A stretch of 26,412 bases of DNA from Stenotrophomonas maltophilia (GCA_002435595.1 DJBL01000044.1:1-26412); one strand, 5' to 3'. Shown: positions 1-7,790, numbered from the stretch's first letter. The notes: a model not told the origin generated them from the letters alone. Translations and numbers: made by a program.

Positions 1-5
1 CGCCC

Positions 6-33
6 ATTATAGCCGGCTTTTCTGCTTCGTCAA
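6..33 (-). promoter_or_regulatory. Downstream promoter (P2-like) of probable rRNA operon
   Basis: Read leftward, TTGACG (33-28), a 16-base spacer, then a perfect TATAAT (11-6). A GC-rich discriminator (GGGCG) runs to the window edge, a feature linked to stringent control. A short A-tract upstream of the -35 box could act as an UP element. The transcribed product lies outside the window. That it is rRNA is inferred from promoter strength, duplication and tyrS synteny. Confidence 0.7.
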
Positions 34-128
34 CACCTTTTTTCAAGGCCGTTTCACCGAAGTGAACCGTTGTTGCCGATGCCGCTTCGTCGTGTGCCCC
101 GAGAGGCTTTCGTCGTTGCGAGCCGCCT

Positions 129-156
129 ATTATGTCAGGCTTTTCGTTTCCGTCAA
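129..156 (-). promoter_or_regulatory. Upstream promoter (P1-like) of probable rRNA operon
   Basis: Read leftward, TTGACG (156-151) is separated by 16 bases from CATAAT (134-129). An A-rich stretch lies upstream of the -35 box and a G/C-rich discriminator lies downstream. The box sequences and spacing are near consensus. It is repeated almost exactly 123 bp downstream, similar to the P1-P2 spacing of enterobacterial rrn operons. Confidence 0.65.
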
Positions 157-307
157 CACCTTCTTTCGAAGTAGTTGGCGTCCTGTTCCTTCGCGGTTGC
201 CGCCTTGCGGTGGCCCCTGCGTCGGGGGAGGGAAAGTATGTCCCTATCGGAGGCGTTTGTGAAGGGGGTGGGACGACTTTTTTCACGTCGTCTCCCTCCC
301 ATTCATC

Positions 308-343
308 CCACAGGGGACTGGAGAACGCCCAGACCCCTTGTGG
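308..343 (-). terminator. Hairpin immediately after tyrS
   Basis: Arms CCACA-GGGG-CTGG and CCAG-CCCC-TGTGG pair across a 7-base loop, with one mismatch and one bulged base. The hairpin starts four bases after the tyrS stop codon. No T-run follows on the tyrS strand, so it may be a weak terminator or an mRNA 3'-end stabiliser rather than a classic intrinsic terminator. Confidence 0.45.
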
Positions 344-346
344 CGC

Positions 347-1558
347 TTAGGCTGCGACCAACAGCACCCGTGCGAAGGTGCGCTTGCCGACCTGCAGCAG
401 GCCTTCAAACCCGGGCACGAACACCTGCTGGGCATCTTCCACGACCTCCCCATCCACCTTCACCGCCCGCTCCTTGAGCTTGCGCGAGGCCTCGGAGTTG
501 CTCGGGGTGAGCCCGGCGGCGGTCAGCAGGGCGCCGATCCGCAGGCCGTCGGCCGGGATGGCCACTTCCTGCAGCGGCAGCAGGGTCACATCGCCCTGCC
601 CGGTCACGGCGGCGTTCCAGCCGGCGATGGCCTGTTCGGCCGCGGCCGCATCGTGGAACCGGGTGGTCAGCTCACGCGCCAGGCGCAGCTTGACCTCGCG
701 CGGGTTCAGCGTGCCCGCCTCGACCTGCTCACGCAGGCCGACCGCCTCGGCCTGGCTGATATCAAAGGAGAGCAGCTCGATCCAGCGCCACATCAGGTCG
801 TCGCCGATCTTCATGGTCTTGGTCACCATGTCGATGGCCGGCTCGTTGATGCCGATGTAGTTGTTGAGCGACTTGGACATCTTGGCCACGCCGTCCAGGC
901 CTTCCAGCAGCGGCATGGTCAGCACGATCTGCGGCTTCTGCCCGTAGTGCTCCTGCAGGCCGCGGCCCATCAGCAGGTTGAACTTCTGGTCGGTGCCGCC
1001 GAGTTCGACGTCGGCCTCCAAGGCCACCGAGTCGTAGCCCTGCACCAGCGGATACAGGAATTCATGCAGGGCGATGGACTGCTGGGCGGCATAGCGCTTG
1101 GCGAAGTCGTCGCGCTCGAGCATGCGCGCCACGGTGTGCTGGCCGGCCAGGCGGATCATGTCGGCCGCGCCCATCGTGCCGAACCACTCCGAGTTGAAGC
1201 GGACTTCGGTCTTCTGGCGATCCAGCACCTTGAACACCTGCTCCTCATAGGTGCGGGCGTTGGCCAGCACATCGTCCTTGCTCAGCGGCTTGCGGGTGAC
1301 GTTCTTGCCGGACGGGTCACCGATCATGCCGGTGAAGTCGCCGATCAGGAAAATGACCTGGTGGCCGAGGTCCTGGAACTGGCGCAGCTTGTTCAGCAGC
1401 ACGGTGTGGCCCAGGTGCAGGTCCGGGGCGGTGGGGTCGAAACCAGCCTTGACGCGCAGCGGGCGGCCGCTTTCCAGGCGCTGACGCAGCTCCTCGGACT
1501 TGAGGACTTCGTCGGCACCACGACCGATCAGGGCGATGGCTTCTTCAATCGAGGACAC
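347..1558 (-). CDS. tyrS: Tyrosyl-tRNA synthetase
   Basis: Cytoplasmic class I aminoacyl-tRNA synthetase that charges tRNA-Tyr with tyrosine using ATP. The 403-residue protein has the HIGH-type signature HLGH at residues 48-51 in a Rossmann fold and a perfect KMSKS loop at 226-230. A C-terminal S4-like RNA-binding domain covers about residues 340-400. The length of about 400 residues and the overall pattern fit the TyrZ-like subfamily of Pseudomonas and Xanthomonas rather than the 424-residue E. coli TyrS. The start is GTG at 1558, chosen because GGGAG lies seven bases upstream and the N-terminus matches the family. It diverges from the M23 peptidase gene, an arrangement also known from Pseudomonas (tyrZ, M23 peptidase, anmK). 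Identification is secure. Confidence 0.97.
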   Translation of the reverse strand: MSSIEEAIALIGRGADEVLKSEELRQRLESGRPLRVKAGFDPTAPDLHLGHTVLLNKLRQFQDLGHQVIFLIGDFTGMIGDPSGKNVTRKPLSKDDVLANARTYEEQVFKVLDRQKTEVRFNSEWFGTMGAADMIRLAGQHTVARMLERDDFAKRYAAQQSIALHEFLYPLVQGYDSVALEADVELGGTDQKFNLLMGRGLQEHYGQKPQIVLTMPLLEGLDGVAKMSKSLNNYIGINEPAIDMVTKTMKIGDDLMWRWIELLSFDISQAEAVGLREQVEAGTLNPREVKLRLARELTTRFHDAAAAEQAIAGWNAAVTGQGDVTLLPLQEVAIPADGLRIGALLTAAGLTPSNSEASRKLKERAVKVDGEVVEDAQQVFVPGFEGLLQVGKRTFARVLLVAA

Positions 1559-1582
1559 GTGACAACTCCCGGCAATGCCTTA

Positions 1583-1612
1583 TTTATATGAATGACGTTA
1601 AGTACAAGTTAA
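1583..1612 (-). promoter_or_regulatory. Candidate tyrS promoter
   Basis: On the minus strand TTAACT (1612-1607), an 18-base spacer and TATAAA (1588-1583) lie in an AT-rich island just upstream of the tyrS GTG at 1558. This places transcription start a short distance before the ribosome site. No T-box-like leader fits in the remaining space. Confidence 0.45.
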
Positions 1613-1649
1613 CCGCAAGCGCTTCACAAAAGCCAATAGGCACAAGGGT

Positions 1650-1678
1650 TTGACGCGGTATTTATACCTGTCTATGTT
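1650..1678 (+). promoter_or_regulatory. Candidate promoter of the M23 peptidase gene
   Basis: TTGACG (1650-1655), a 17-base spacer and TATGTT (1673-1678) precede the ATG at 1727. The spacer carries a small palindrome, GGTA-TTTA-TACC. It is the only near-consensus sigma-70 pair on this strand in the tyrS/peptidase gap. Confidence 0.55.
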
Positions 1679-1726
1679 ACCGACGTTTGGGCCCGCGCTC
1701 CCGGGCCAGCCAGGAACAGACCGACG

Positions 1727-3202
1727 ATGCTCAATTCCGATCAAGGCCGCGCGCGCAAGCAGCGCTTCAAGGAACGTCTCCACGTCCTCCACGACACCGC
1801 CCTGCATCGGAAGCTCAAACAGCATCTTCCTGCCGCCTTCAACCAGCGCTGGACGCGCCGGCACTGGATGCACGCCAGCCTGTTCGCCACCATCGGCGCA
1901 CTGGTGGCCACGATCGTGCCGGGCTTCTCGCACACCATCGAAGCGCCCTACTCGGTCGACCACGCCACCCTGGCCCTGCCCTTGCCGCCGCTGTCGCTGG
2001 AGCGCCAGAAGCAGGTCCCGGGCGACAGCTGGCAGGTCCTGCGGGTGCAGCGCGGGCAGACCCTGAGCAACCTCTTCGATGAGGCCGGGATCCCGGCCAC
2101 GGTGATGCACCAGGTGCTGGACCACCCCGGTGCGCGCGAAGCGCTGACCCGGCTGCGCCCCGGCGCGGAGATCGCCTTCGACCTGCCCTTGTCCGGCGAC
2201 CTGCGCACGATCCGCTTCGACCGCGATGCCGACAACCGGGTCGAGCTGTCGCTGAAGGATGGGCAGATCGCCGAGAAGGTGATCAAGCGTGAGTCCTCCA
2301 CCCGCCGCATCGTGGCCAGCGGCGAGATCACCAGCTCGCTCTACGTGGCTGCGCGCAAGGCCGGGCTGTCGCCGTCGGCGATCGCCACGATGACCGACGA
2401 GATCTTCAAGTACGACATCGACTTCTCCAAGGACCTGCAGCCGGGCGACCGCTTCAGCGTGGTGCTGGATGAGACCTGGCGCGAGGGCGAGAAGGTGGAC
2501 ACCAGCAAGATCCTGGCGGCCACCTTCACCTCCGGTGGCAAGACCTACAGCGGCTTCCGCTTCGACCGCAACGGCAAGTCCGAGTACTTCGACGTGAGCG
2601 GGCGGCCGCTGAAGAAGAGCTTCATCCGCATGCCGATCCCGTTCGCGCGGCTGAGCTCCAGCTTCGGGGCGCGCAAGCACCCGGTGCTGGGCAAGATGCG
2701 CATGCACAAGGGCGTGGACTACGCCGCGCGGACCGGCACGCCGATCATGGCCGCCGGTGACGCACGGGTGCAGTTCGCCGGGACCCAGCGTGGCTACGGC
2801 AACGTGGTGATCCTGGACCATGGCCGCGGCCACACCACGCTGTACGGGCACATGTCGCGCTTCGGGGCGATCAAGACCGGCCAGCGCGTGGCCCAGGGCA
2901 CGGTGATCGGCTATGTGGGCTCGACCGGCCTGGCGACCGGCCCGCACCTGCACTACGAATTCCGCGTCAACGGCGAGCACCGCAACCCGTTGTCGGTGAC
3001 CATGCCGCCGCCGGAGCCGCTCAAGGGCGCCGAGCTGGTGGCGTTCCGCGCGCAGACCGCGCCGGCGCTGGCCCGTATCCAGGGCATGGAGAAGCTGATC
3101 TACGCCGATGCCAGCCCCGCGCCGCAGGCCGCCCCGGCCGAGGCACAGGCCCAGACGCAGACCGCCAGCGTGGCCAAGCCGGCCAGGCGCAACCGCGGCT
3201 GA
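1727..3202 (+). CDS. mepM: Membrane-anchored M23-family murein DD-endopeptidase (MepM-like)
   Basis: Predicted zinc endopeptidase that cleaves peptide cross-links in peptidoglycan to allow wall growth. The 491-residue protein has a short basic cytoplasmic N-terminus and one membrane segment at about 48-66. A LysM/OapA-like module covers about 100-185, a linker domain follows, and an M23 (LytM) domain covers about 305-425. Zinc and catalytic residues are visible: H327 and D331 in the HKGVD motif, and H407/H409 in GPHLHYE. The C-terminal tail is rich in Ala, Gln and Pro and looks disordered. AGGA lies 11 bases before the ATG, slightly far. It precedes anmK on the same strand, as in Pseudomonas, which links wall cleavage with recycling. 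The exact substrate bond is inferred from the family, not seen. Confidence 0.92.
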   Translation: MLNSDQGRARKQRFKERLHVLHDTALHRKLKQHLPAAFNQRWTRRHWMHASLFATIGALVATIVPGFSHTIEAPYSVDHATLALPLPPLSLERQKQVPGDSWQVLRVQRGQTLSNLFDEAGIPATVMHQVLDHPGAREALTRLRPGAEIAFDLPLSGDLRTIRFDRDADNRVELSLKDGQIAEKVIKRESSTRRIVASGEITSSLYVAARKAGLSPSAIATMTDEIFKYDIDFSKDLQPGDRFSVVLDETWREGEKVDTSKILAATFTSGGKTYSGFRFDRNGKSEYFDVSGRPLKKSFIRMPIPFARLSSSFGARKHPVLGKMRMHKGVDYAARTGTPIMAAGDARVQFAGTQRGYGNVVILDHGRGHTTLYGHMSRFGAIKTGQRVAQGTVIGYVGSTGLATGPHLHYEFRVNGEHRNPLSVTMPPPEPLKGAELVAFRAQTAPALARIQGMEKLIYADASPAPQAAPAEAQAQTQTASVAKPARRNRG

Positions 3203-3245
3203 TCGCCGCCCCAGCGCGCGGCCACGCGCGCATTGACGGCGGCAA

Positions 3246-3274
3246 CGGGTTGCGCGGAAGCTGGGCGCAACCCG
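3246..3274 (+). other. Intercistronic hairpin between M23 peptidase and anmK
   Basis: A perfect 10-bp stem (CGGGTTGCGC with GCGCAACCCG) closes a 9-base loop in the 88-base gap between the two genes. No T-run follows, so it is unlikely to terminate fully. It could attenuate or protect the upstream message. No good separate promoter for anmK is visible after it. Confidence 0.55.
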
Positions 3275-3290
3275 TGTTGACCGTGCCGCC

Positions 3291-4418
3291 ATGACCGCTG
3301 TCGTTGATCCGCATTGCCCCCTTTACCTCGGCCTGATGTCCGGCACCAGCGCCGACGGCATCGATGCCGCGCTGGTGCAGTTTCCCGAGGCGGGCGGCTG
3401 CCGGTTCGTGGCCGGCCACACCCATGCGTGGGACCCGGCGCTGCGGGCGGAACTGATTGCGCTCGGCGAAGGCGGCGCTGTCGAATCGCTGGATACGCTG
3501 GGACGGATCGATGCGCAGATCGGGATCACCTTCGGCGCCGCGGCCAATGCCCTGCTGGAACGCAGCGGCGTGGACCGGGCGCAGGTGCGGGCGATCGGCT
3601 CGCACGGGCAGACCGTGCGGCACCGGCCGTTGGGCGATCCGGCGTTCACGATGCAGCTTGGCGATGCCAACCGGATTGCCGAAGCGACAGGGATCACCAC
3701 GGTGGCCGATTTCCGCCGCCGCGACGTGGCCGCGGGCGGGCATGGCGCGCCGCTGATGCCGGCCTTCCACCTGGCGATGCTGGGCACCACCGACGAAGAC
3801 CGGGCGATCCTCAACCTGGGGGGCATCGCCAACCTGACCCTGATCCCGCGCGACGGCGTGCCGCGGGGCTTCGATACCGGCCCGGCCAATGCGCTGATGG
3901 ATGCATGGTGCCAGCGCCATCGCGGGGTGCCCTTCGATGCGGATGGGGCATTTGCGGCCAGTGGGCAGTACGACGAGGCGCTGTTGGCGCAGTGGTTGGC
4001 CGATCCCTGGTTCGCGCTGCCGCCGCCCAAGAGCACCGGGCGCGAGCAGTTCCACCTGGCCTGGGCGGAGGCGGGCATGGGCGATGGCCAGCACGCCGCG
4101 GCCGATGTGCAGGCCACGCTGCTGGAGCTGACCGCCGCCACGGTGGCCGATGCGCTGCTGGCGCACCTGCCCGGCACCACGCGTGTGCTGGTGTGCGGCG
4201 GCGGGGTGCGCAACCCGCAGTTGCTGCGTCGGCTGGCGGCGCGGCTGCCGGGGGTGGTGATCGAGTCGAGCGCGGTGCACGGGCTGGACCCGGACTATCT
4301 GGAGGCGATGGGGTTTGCGTGGCTGGCGCAGCGCACGCTGGACGGGTTGCCGGGCAACCTGCCGAGCGTGAGTGGGGCACGTGGGCCGCGGATCCTGGGA
4401 GCGATCCATCTGGCCTGA
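3291..4418 (+). CDS. anmK: Anhydro-N-acetylmuramic acid kinase
   Basis: AnmK opens the 1,6-anhydro ring of anhydroMurNAc and phosphorylates it with ATP, giving MurNAc-6-phosphate for cell wall recycling in the cytoplasm. The 375-residue sequence carries the family ATP-binding start, MSGTSADGIDAAL at about 16-28. It also has GSHGQTVRH (103-111), NLGGIANLT (175-183), and GFDTGPAN (193-200), which contains the likely catalytic Asp195. A C-terminal glycine-rich CGGG motif and HGLDPDYLEAMGFAW complete the ASKHA fold. Length is typical for the family. It follows the M23 endopeptidase gene, and ampG is encoded close by on the other strand, so the locus groups turnover, import and kinase steps. Its 3' end converges with the small RHH gene. 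Identification is secure. Confidence 0.96.
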   Translation: MTAVVDPHCPLYLGLMSGTSADGIDAALVQFPEAGGCRFVAGHTHAWDPALRAELIALGEGGAVESLDTLGRIDAQIGITFGAAANALLERSGVDRAQVRAIGSHGQTVRHRPLGDPAFTMQLGDANRIAEATGITTVADFRRRDVAAGGHGAPLMPAFHLAMLGTTDEDRAILNLGGIANLTLIPRDGVPRGFDTGPANALMDAWCQRHRGVPFDADGAFAASGQYDEALLAQWLADPWFALPPPKSTGREQFHLAWAEAGMGDGQHAAADVQATLLELTAATVADALLAHLPGTTRVLVCGGGVRNPQLLRRLAARLPGVVIESSAVHGLDPDYLEAMGFAWLAQRTLDGLPGNLPSVSGARGPRILGAIHLA

Positions 4419-4512
4419 GCGGAGCGCCGGTGGGGTTCGGGGGTCCTGCGGGCATCCAGGCCGGGCCGACGGTTGACCGGGGTTGCAGCCTGCCGGGCCT
4501 TCGCCCGCGGAT

Positions 4513-4740
4513 TCAGACGCCCTTGGCGTCGGGCAGGGCCTGCAGGGCGGCAATGGCGTCGGCCAGCGCGTCCACTTCGGGGTTCTGGAAGCCGCTGCGG
4601 ACCTCCAGTTCGCTGGCGAACAGACCCTGTTCGAGCAGCATCACGCAGGTATGTTCACGGGTCCAGCCGCGTGCGACGGCCACGCGCCGGATGCGTTCAT
4701 TCAGCAGCGGGTCCAGATCCCGCAGCAGCAGATCGACCAT
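4513..4740 (-). CDS. Small ribbon-helix-helix-like protein of unknown function
   Basis: A 75-residue protein. The ATG at 4740 is chosen because GGGGGAG lies directly upstream. A longer frame reaching 4773 lacks a ribosome site. The first 10 residues (VDLLLRDLD) can form a beta strand. Two helices follow, about 10-24 and 28-43, in the spacing seen in Arc/FitA-type DNA-binding antitoxins. The C-terminal half is acidic and Ala-rich. No toxin gene (VapC, RelE or similar) lies beside it, so it could be an orphan regulator. It follows ampG on the same strand after about 100 bases and converges with anmK. The fold assignment rests on pattern only, and I do not recognise a named family. Confidence 0.7.
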   Translation of the reverse strand: MVDLLLRDLDPLLNERIRRVAVARGWTREHTCVMLLEQGLFASELEVRSGFQNPEVDALADAIAALQALPDAKGV

Positions 4741-4842
4741 TGTTCTCCCCCGTTGGCAACGCACCGCCCCCACGGCACAACGGGGTCGATCATGGCGCAG
4801 CGGGGAGCGCCCGGCAACCGGGGATCCCCTGCCGCGCCCGCC

Positions 4843-6138
4843 TCAGGCGCTGCTGCGATCGCGGATGCGCGGCCACAGCCAGACCAGCAGCAGCAGGGTC
4901 GGCACGACCGTGGTGGCACTGAGGATGAAGAAGGTGCTGTAGGAAGTGGCTTCGACGATGTAGCCGGAGGCACCGCCGACGAACTTGCCCGGCAGGTTGG
5001 CCAGCGACACCAGCAGGGCGTACTGGGTGGCGGTGAAGTTGCGGTCGGTGAGCGAGGACATGAAGGCCACCAGCACGGTGCCGGCAAAGCCCTGGAACAG
5101 GTTGTCCGCACTCAGGGCCGCATAGAACGCCCAGAGCTGGCCGGGGTTGTGCGCCATCAGCAGGAAGGCCAGGTTGGACAGCGCCACGCCGAGCGCGGCA
5201 ACCAGCAGCATGCGGCGGAAACCGAACGCGGCCACGGCAATGCCGCCGAGGAAGGCCCCGCCGATCCCCATCCACACCCCGAACAGCTTGGAGACGGTGG
5301 CGATGTCGGCCTTGGTGAAGCCCGAATCCAGGTAGAACGGGCCGGCCATCACGCCGATGACCTGGTCGGGGAACTTGTACAGCCCCACGAAGGCCAGCAG
5401 CACCAGCGCCAGCACCACCCCGTTGGTGGTGAAGAAGCTGGCGATCGGCTGCCAGAAGGCGCCGAAGAAATCGATCCGGCGCTGGATGCGCACCTCCGGC
5501 TGGGCCGGCTCGCGGCAGACCAGGGTGGCGATGATCGGCAGCACCATCAGCGAGGCCATGGCCAGGTAGGCCACGATCCAGCCTTCGAACTGGGCCAGGT
5601 ACAACGCGCCGGCACCGGCCAGGATCAGGCCGATGCGATAGCCCAGCGTGTAGGTGGCGGCCAAAGCGGCCTGGGCAGTCTCCGGGGCGATCTCGATGCG
5701 GTAGGCATCCACGACCGAGTCCTGGGTGGCACCGGCGAAGGAGGCCACCAGCACCCACAGCACCAGCGGGGTGACCCCCAGCTCCGGGCGCACGAAGGCC
5801 AGCGCGAACAGGCCGCCGGTGACGCCGATCTGCGAGGCCAGCAGCCAGGAGCGGCGGCGCCCGAGGAAACCGATCAGCGGGAAGGCGTAGCGGTCGATCA
5901 ACGGCGCCCAGACGAACTTGAGCAGGTAGAAGAAGCTCGCCAGGCTGATCAGGCCGATGCTGCCCAGGTCCAGGCCGACGTCACGCAGCCGCGTGGACAG
6001 GGTCTGGGAGGCGATCAGCAGGAACGGCAGGCCACTGCCGAAGCCGAGAAAGGCCATGGTCAGCGCCGAGGGCGTGCCGAAGGCACGCTTGATCCCGGCC
6101 CAGCCCTTGTAGGACACCGGCGCCGCCGCTTCGGTCAT
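4843..6138 (-). CDS. ampG: AmpG-family muropeptide permease (MFS)
   Basis: Inner-membrane major facilitator predicted to import GlcNAc-anhydroMurNAc (with or without peptides) from the periplasm for recycling. In species with AmpR/AmpC-type beta-lactamases the same flux provides the induction signal. The 431-residue protein is almost entirely hydrophobic helices, about 12. An AmpG-like N-terminus ends in the pattern LGFGSGLPFLL, followed by a loop with APLIDRYAFPLIGFLGRRR and the helix motif GATQDSVVDAYRIE. It is shorter than E. coli AmpG (491), lacking extra C-terminal helices. Its ATG overlaps the xthA stop by four bases (ATGA), so the two are probably translationally coupled. Nearby anmK and an M23 endopeptidase support the recycling role. 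Confidence 0.9.
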   Translation of the reverse strand: MTEAAAPVSYKGWAGIKRAFGTPSALTMAFLGFGSGLPFLLIASQTLSTRLRDVGLDLGSIGLISLASFFYLLKFVWAPLIDRYAFPLIGFLGRRRSWLLASQIGVTGGLFALAFVRPELGVTPLVLWVLVASFAGATQDSVVDAYRIEIAPETAQAALAATYTLGYRIGLILAGAGALYLAQFEGWIVAYLAMASLMVLPIIATLVCREPAQPEVRIQRRIDFFGAFWQPIASFFTTNGVVLALVLLAFVGLYKFPDQVIGVMAGPFYLDSGFTKADIATVSKLFGVWMGIGGAFLGGIAVAAFGFRRMLLVAALGVALSNLAFLLMAHNPGQLWAFYAALSADNLFQGFAGTVLVAFMSSLTDRNFTATQYALLVSLANLPGKFVGGASGYIVEATSYSTFFILSATTVVPTLLLLVWLWPRIRDRSSA

Positions 6139-6935
6139 GGGGCGTAGTCCACGGTGAACGGGGCATGGTCGGAGAAGCGCTCATCGCGGTAGATCGAGCA
6201 GGCGCGCAGGCGCTCGCGCAGGCCGGGGCTGACGAACTGGTAGTCGATGCGCCAACCGACGTTGTTGGCCCGGGCCGCGCCGCGGTTGCTCCACCAGGTG
6301 TAGTCCTCGCCCTGCGGGTGCAGCAGGCGGTAGGCGTCGGTCCAGCCCTGGCCGGCGGCGATGTCCAGGGCCTGGTCGGTATCCACGCACTGGCCGTTGA
6401 GCCAGTCGCGCTCGGGGGGCAGGCAGCCGGAGTTCTTCTGGTTGGACTTCCAGTTCTTGATGTCCAGCGCCGAGCGCACGATGTTCCAGTCGCCGCACAG
6501 CACGTAGTCGCGGCCGCTGGCCAGCCACTGCGCCAGGATCGGGCGCAGCCACTCCATCACTTCGTACTTGAAGCCCTGGCGCAGGTCGCCCGAGCTGCCC
6601 GACGGGATGTAGAAGGAGACCACGCTGAGGTTGCCGTAGCGGGCCTCGATGTAGCGCCCTTCGTCGTCGAACGGCGCCCAGCCCAGCGAGGTGATGACCT
6701 GGTCGGGCTCGCGCTTGCTGTAGATGGCCACGCCGCTGTAGCCCTTCTTGGTGATGGCGTCGCGGTAGAAGCAGTGGTGGCCGTCCGGGCGGAACATCGG
6801 GTCGGTCAGCTGGTCCTCCTGGGCCTTGGTCTCCTGGATGCAGAGCACGTCGGCATCCTGGGCACGGAACCAGTCGAGGAAGCCCTTGGTGGCGGCGGAA
6901 CGGATGCCGTTGGCGTTGAAGCTGATGATGCGCAT
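6135..6935 (-). CDS. xthA: Exodeoxyribonuclease III (AP endonuclease, ExoIII/Crc family)
   Basis: Mg-dependent DNA repair enzyme that cuts at abasic sites and degrades 3' ends. The 266-residue protein has the full catalytic set of the exonuclease-endonuclease-phosphatase fold: Asn7, Glu35 in IQETK, Tyr109, Asp149 and Asn151 in CGDWN, Asp231, and Asp256-His257 in the SDHAP motif. The start at 6935 is set by the conserved MRIISFNANG beginning. The open frame upstream is longer but unrelated, and the ribosome site is weak. It is divergent from pyrE, the same neighbourhood as Pseudomonas crc, a catalytically dead relative that regulates carbon use. Because the catalytic residues are kept, I call it a nuclease rather than Crc. 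It overlaps ampG downstream by four bases. Confidence 0.92.
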   Translation of the reverse strand: MRIISFNANGIRSAATKGFLDWFRAQDADVLCIQETKAQEDQLTDPMFRPDGHHCFYRDAITKKGYSGVAIYSKREPDQVITSLGWAPFDDEGRYIEARYGNLSVVSFYIPSGSSGDLRQGFKYEVMEWLRPILAQWLASGRDYVLCGDWNIVRSALDIKNWKSNQKNSGCLPPERDWLNGQCVDTDQALDIAAGQGWTDAYRLLHPQGEDYTWWSNRGAARANNVGWRIDYQFVSPGLRERLRACSIYRDERFSDHAPFTVDYAP

Positions 6936-7130
6936 GCTGACCCGGGTCTGGAGCGGTAACCGGCAAAGCATACCGGGAAGACCCGGGCCCGGCTCGCCGC
7001 AATCGGCCGCCGCTGCCGGCCTGGCCGGGCCGGTATGGCGGCTGCGACGCCGCGCCGCGGGGGCCCCGCAGGGCGAAAAAAGCCTCCATGCATTAGGATT
7101 TGCGGTCCAAATGAATTGAATAGAGTCCTG

Positions 7131-7790
7131 ATGAGCGACCATCGCCACCGTTTCCTGCAACTGGCCCTGACCGCCGATGCCCTGCGTTTCGGCCAGTTCA
7201 CCCTCAAGTCGGGCCGTCTGAGCCCCTATTTCTTCAACGCCGGCCGCTTCGATTCCGGCGCGCGCATGGTGCAGCTGGCCGCCTGCTACGCCGATGCGGT
7301 GGAGGCCACCGGGCTGAAGTTCGATGTGGTGTTCGGCCCGGCCTACAAGGGCATCCCGCTGGCCACCGCGACCGCCTGCGAGTTCGCCCAGCGCGGCCGC
7401 GACCTGCCGCTGTCGTTCAACCGCAAGGAAGCCAAGGCCCACGGTGAGGGCGGCAACCTGATCGGCGCGGACATGAATGGCAAGCGGGTGCTGATCGTGG
7501 ATGACGTGATCACCGCCGGCACGGCGATCCGCGAGGCGCTGACGATCATCAAGGATGCCGGCGGTACCCCGGCCGGGATCGTGGTGGCGCTGGACCGCCA
7601 GGAGATCGCCTCGGAAACCGACCGCCGCTCGGCGGCCCAGGCCGTGGCCGAGGAAGCCGGGATTCCGGTGGTGGCCGTGGCCACGCTGGCCGACCTGCTT
7701 GATTTTGCCTCCGGAAATCCGGAACTTGTCGGGTACCGGCAGCCGCTGGAGGACTATCGTTCCCGCTACGGCAGCCGTCCTACGCGTTGA
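7131..7790 (+). CDS. pyrE: Orotate phosphoribosyltransferase
   Basis: Fifth step of pyrimidine synthesis: joins orotate to PRPP to give OMP in the cytoplasm. The 219-residue protein has the PRPP-binding motif VLIVDDVITAGTA at 120-132 and the mobile catalytic loop with RKEAKAHGEGG at about 98-108. The N-terminal FTLKSGRLSPYFFN pattern is typical of bacterial PyrE. The ATG at 7131 is taken because the protein then begins at the usual family position. A longer frame from 7035 has no support. The ribosome site is weak (AGAG). The 195-base gap to the divergent xthA holds a GC-rich palindrome (7057-7069) but no clear attenuator. A secreted-protein gene follows after 17 bases, probably in one transcript ending at the terminator at 8496. 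Confidence 0.96.
   Translation: MSDHRHRFLQLALTADALRFGQFTLKSGRLSPYFFNAGRFDSGARMVQLAACYADAVEATGLKFDVVFGPAYKGIPLATATACEFAQRGRDLPLSFNRKEAKAHGEGGNLIGADMNGKRVLIVDDVITAGTAIREALTIIKDAGGTPAGIVVALDRQEIASETDRRSAAQAVAEEAGIPVVAVATLADLLDFASGNPELVGYRQPLEDYRSRYGSRPTR

Larger units (their letters stand above)
1..346. other. Non-coding region upstream of an off-window stable RNA operon
   Basis: No credible gene lies here. Short open frames on the plus strand have no ribosome site and no family resemblance. The stretch holds two near-identical leftward promoters (separate entries), a hairpin just after tyrS, and a weaker inverted repeat near 273-297 (GGACGAC / GTCGT arms). In Pseudomonas aeruginosa tyrZ is neighbour to a 16S rRNA operon, which fits the promoters found here. 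The window ends before any rRNA base could be seen. Confidence 0.6.

Noticed and set aside
338..1591. Long open frame on the strand opposite tyrS (417 codons)
   Set aside because: Shadow of tyrS in high-GC DNA; no family resemblance and a composition biased to His/Gln/Leu/Ala.
6135..6935. Calling this gene crc because it neighbours pyrE
   Set aside because: All ExoIII catalytic residues are retained, whereas Pseudomonas Crc has lost them.
7057..7080. Attenuator before pyrE (GCGGGG/CCCCGC followed by A-rich DNA)
   Set aside because: The loop is too small to fold as a simple hairpin and no T-run follows on the pyrE strand.
6936..7442. N-terminal extension of the xthA frame to 7442
   Set aside because: It would run across the pyrE start and adds unrelated sequence before the conserved ExoIII beginning.
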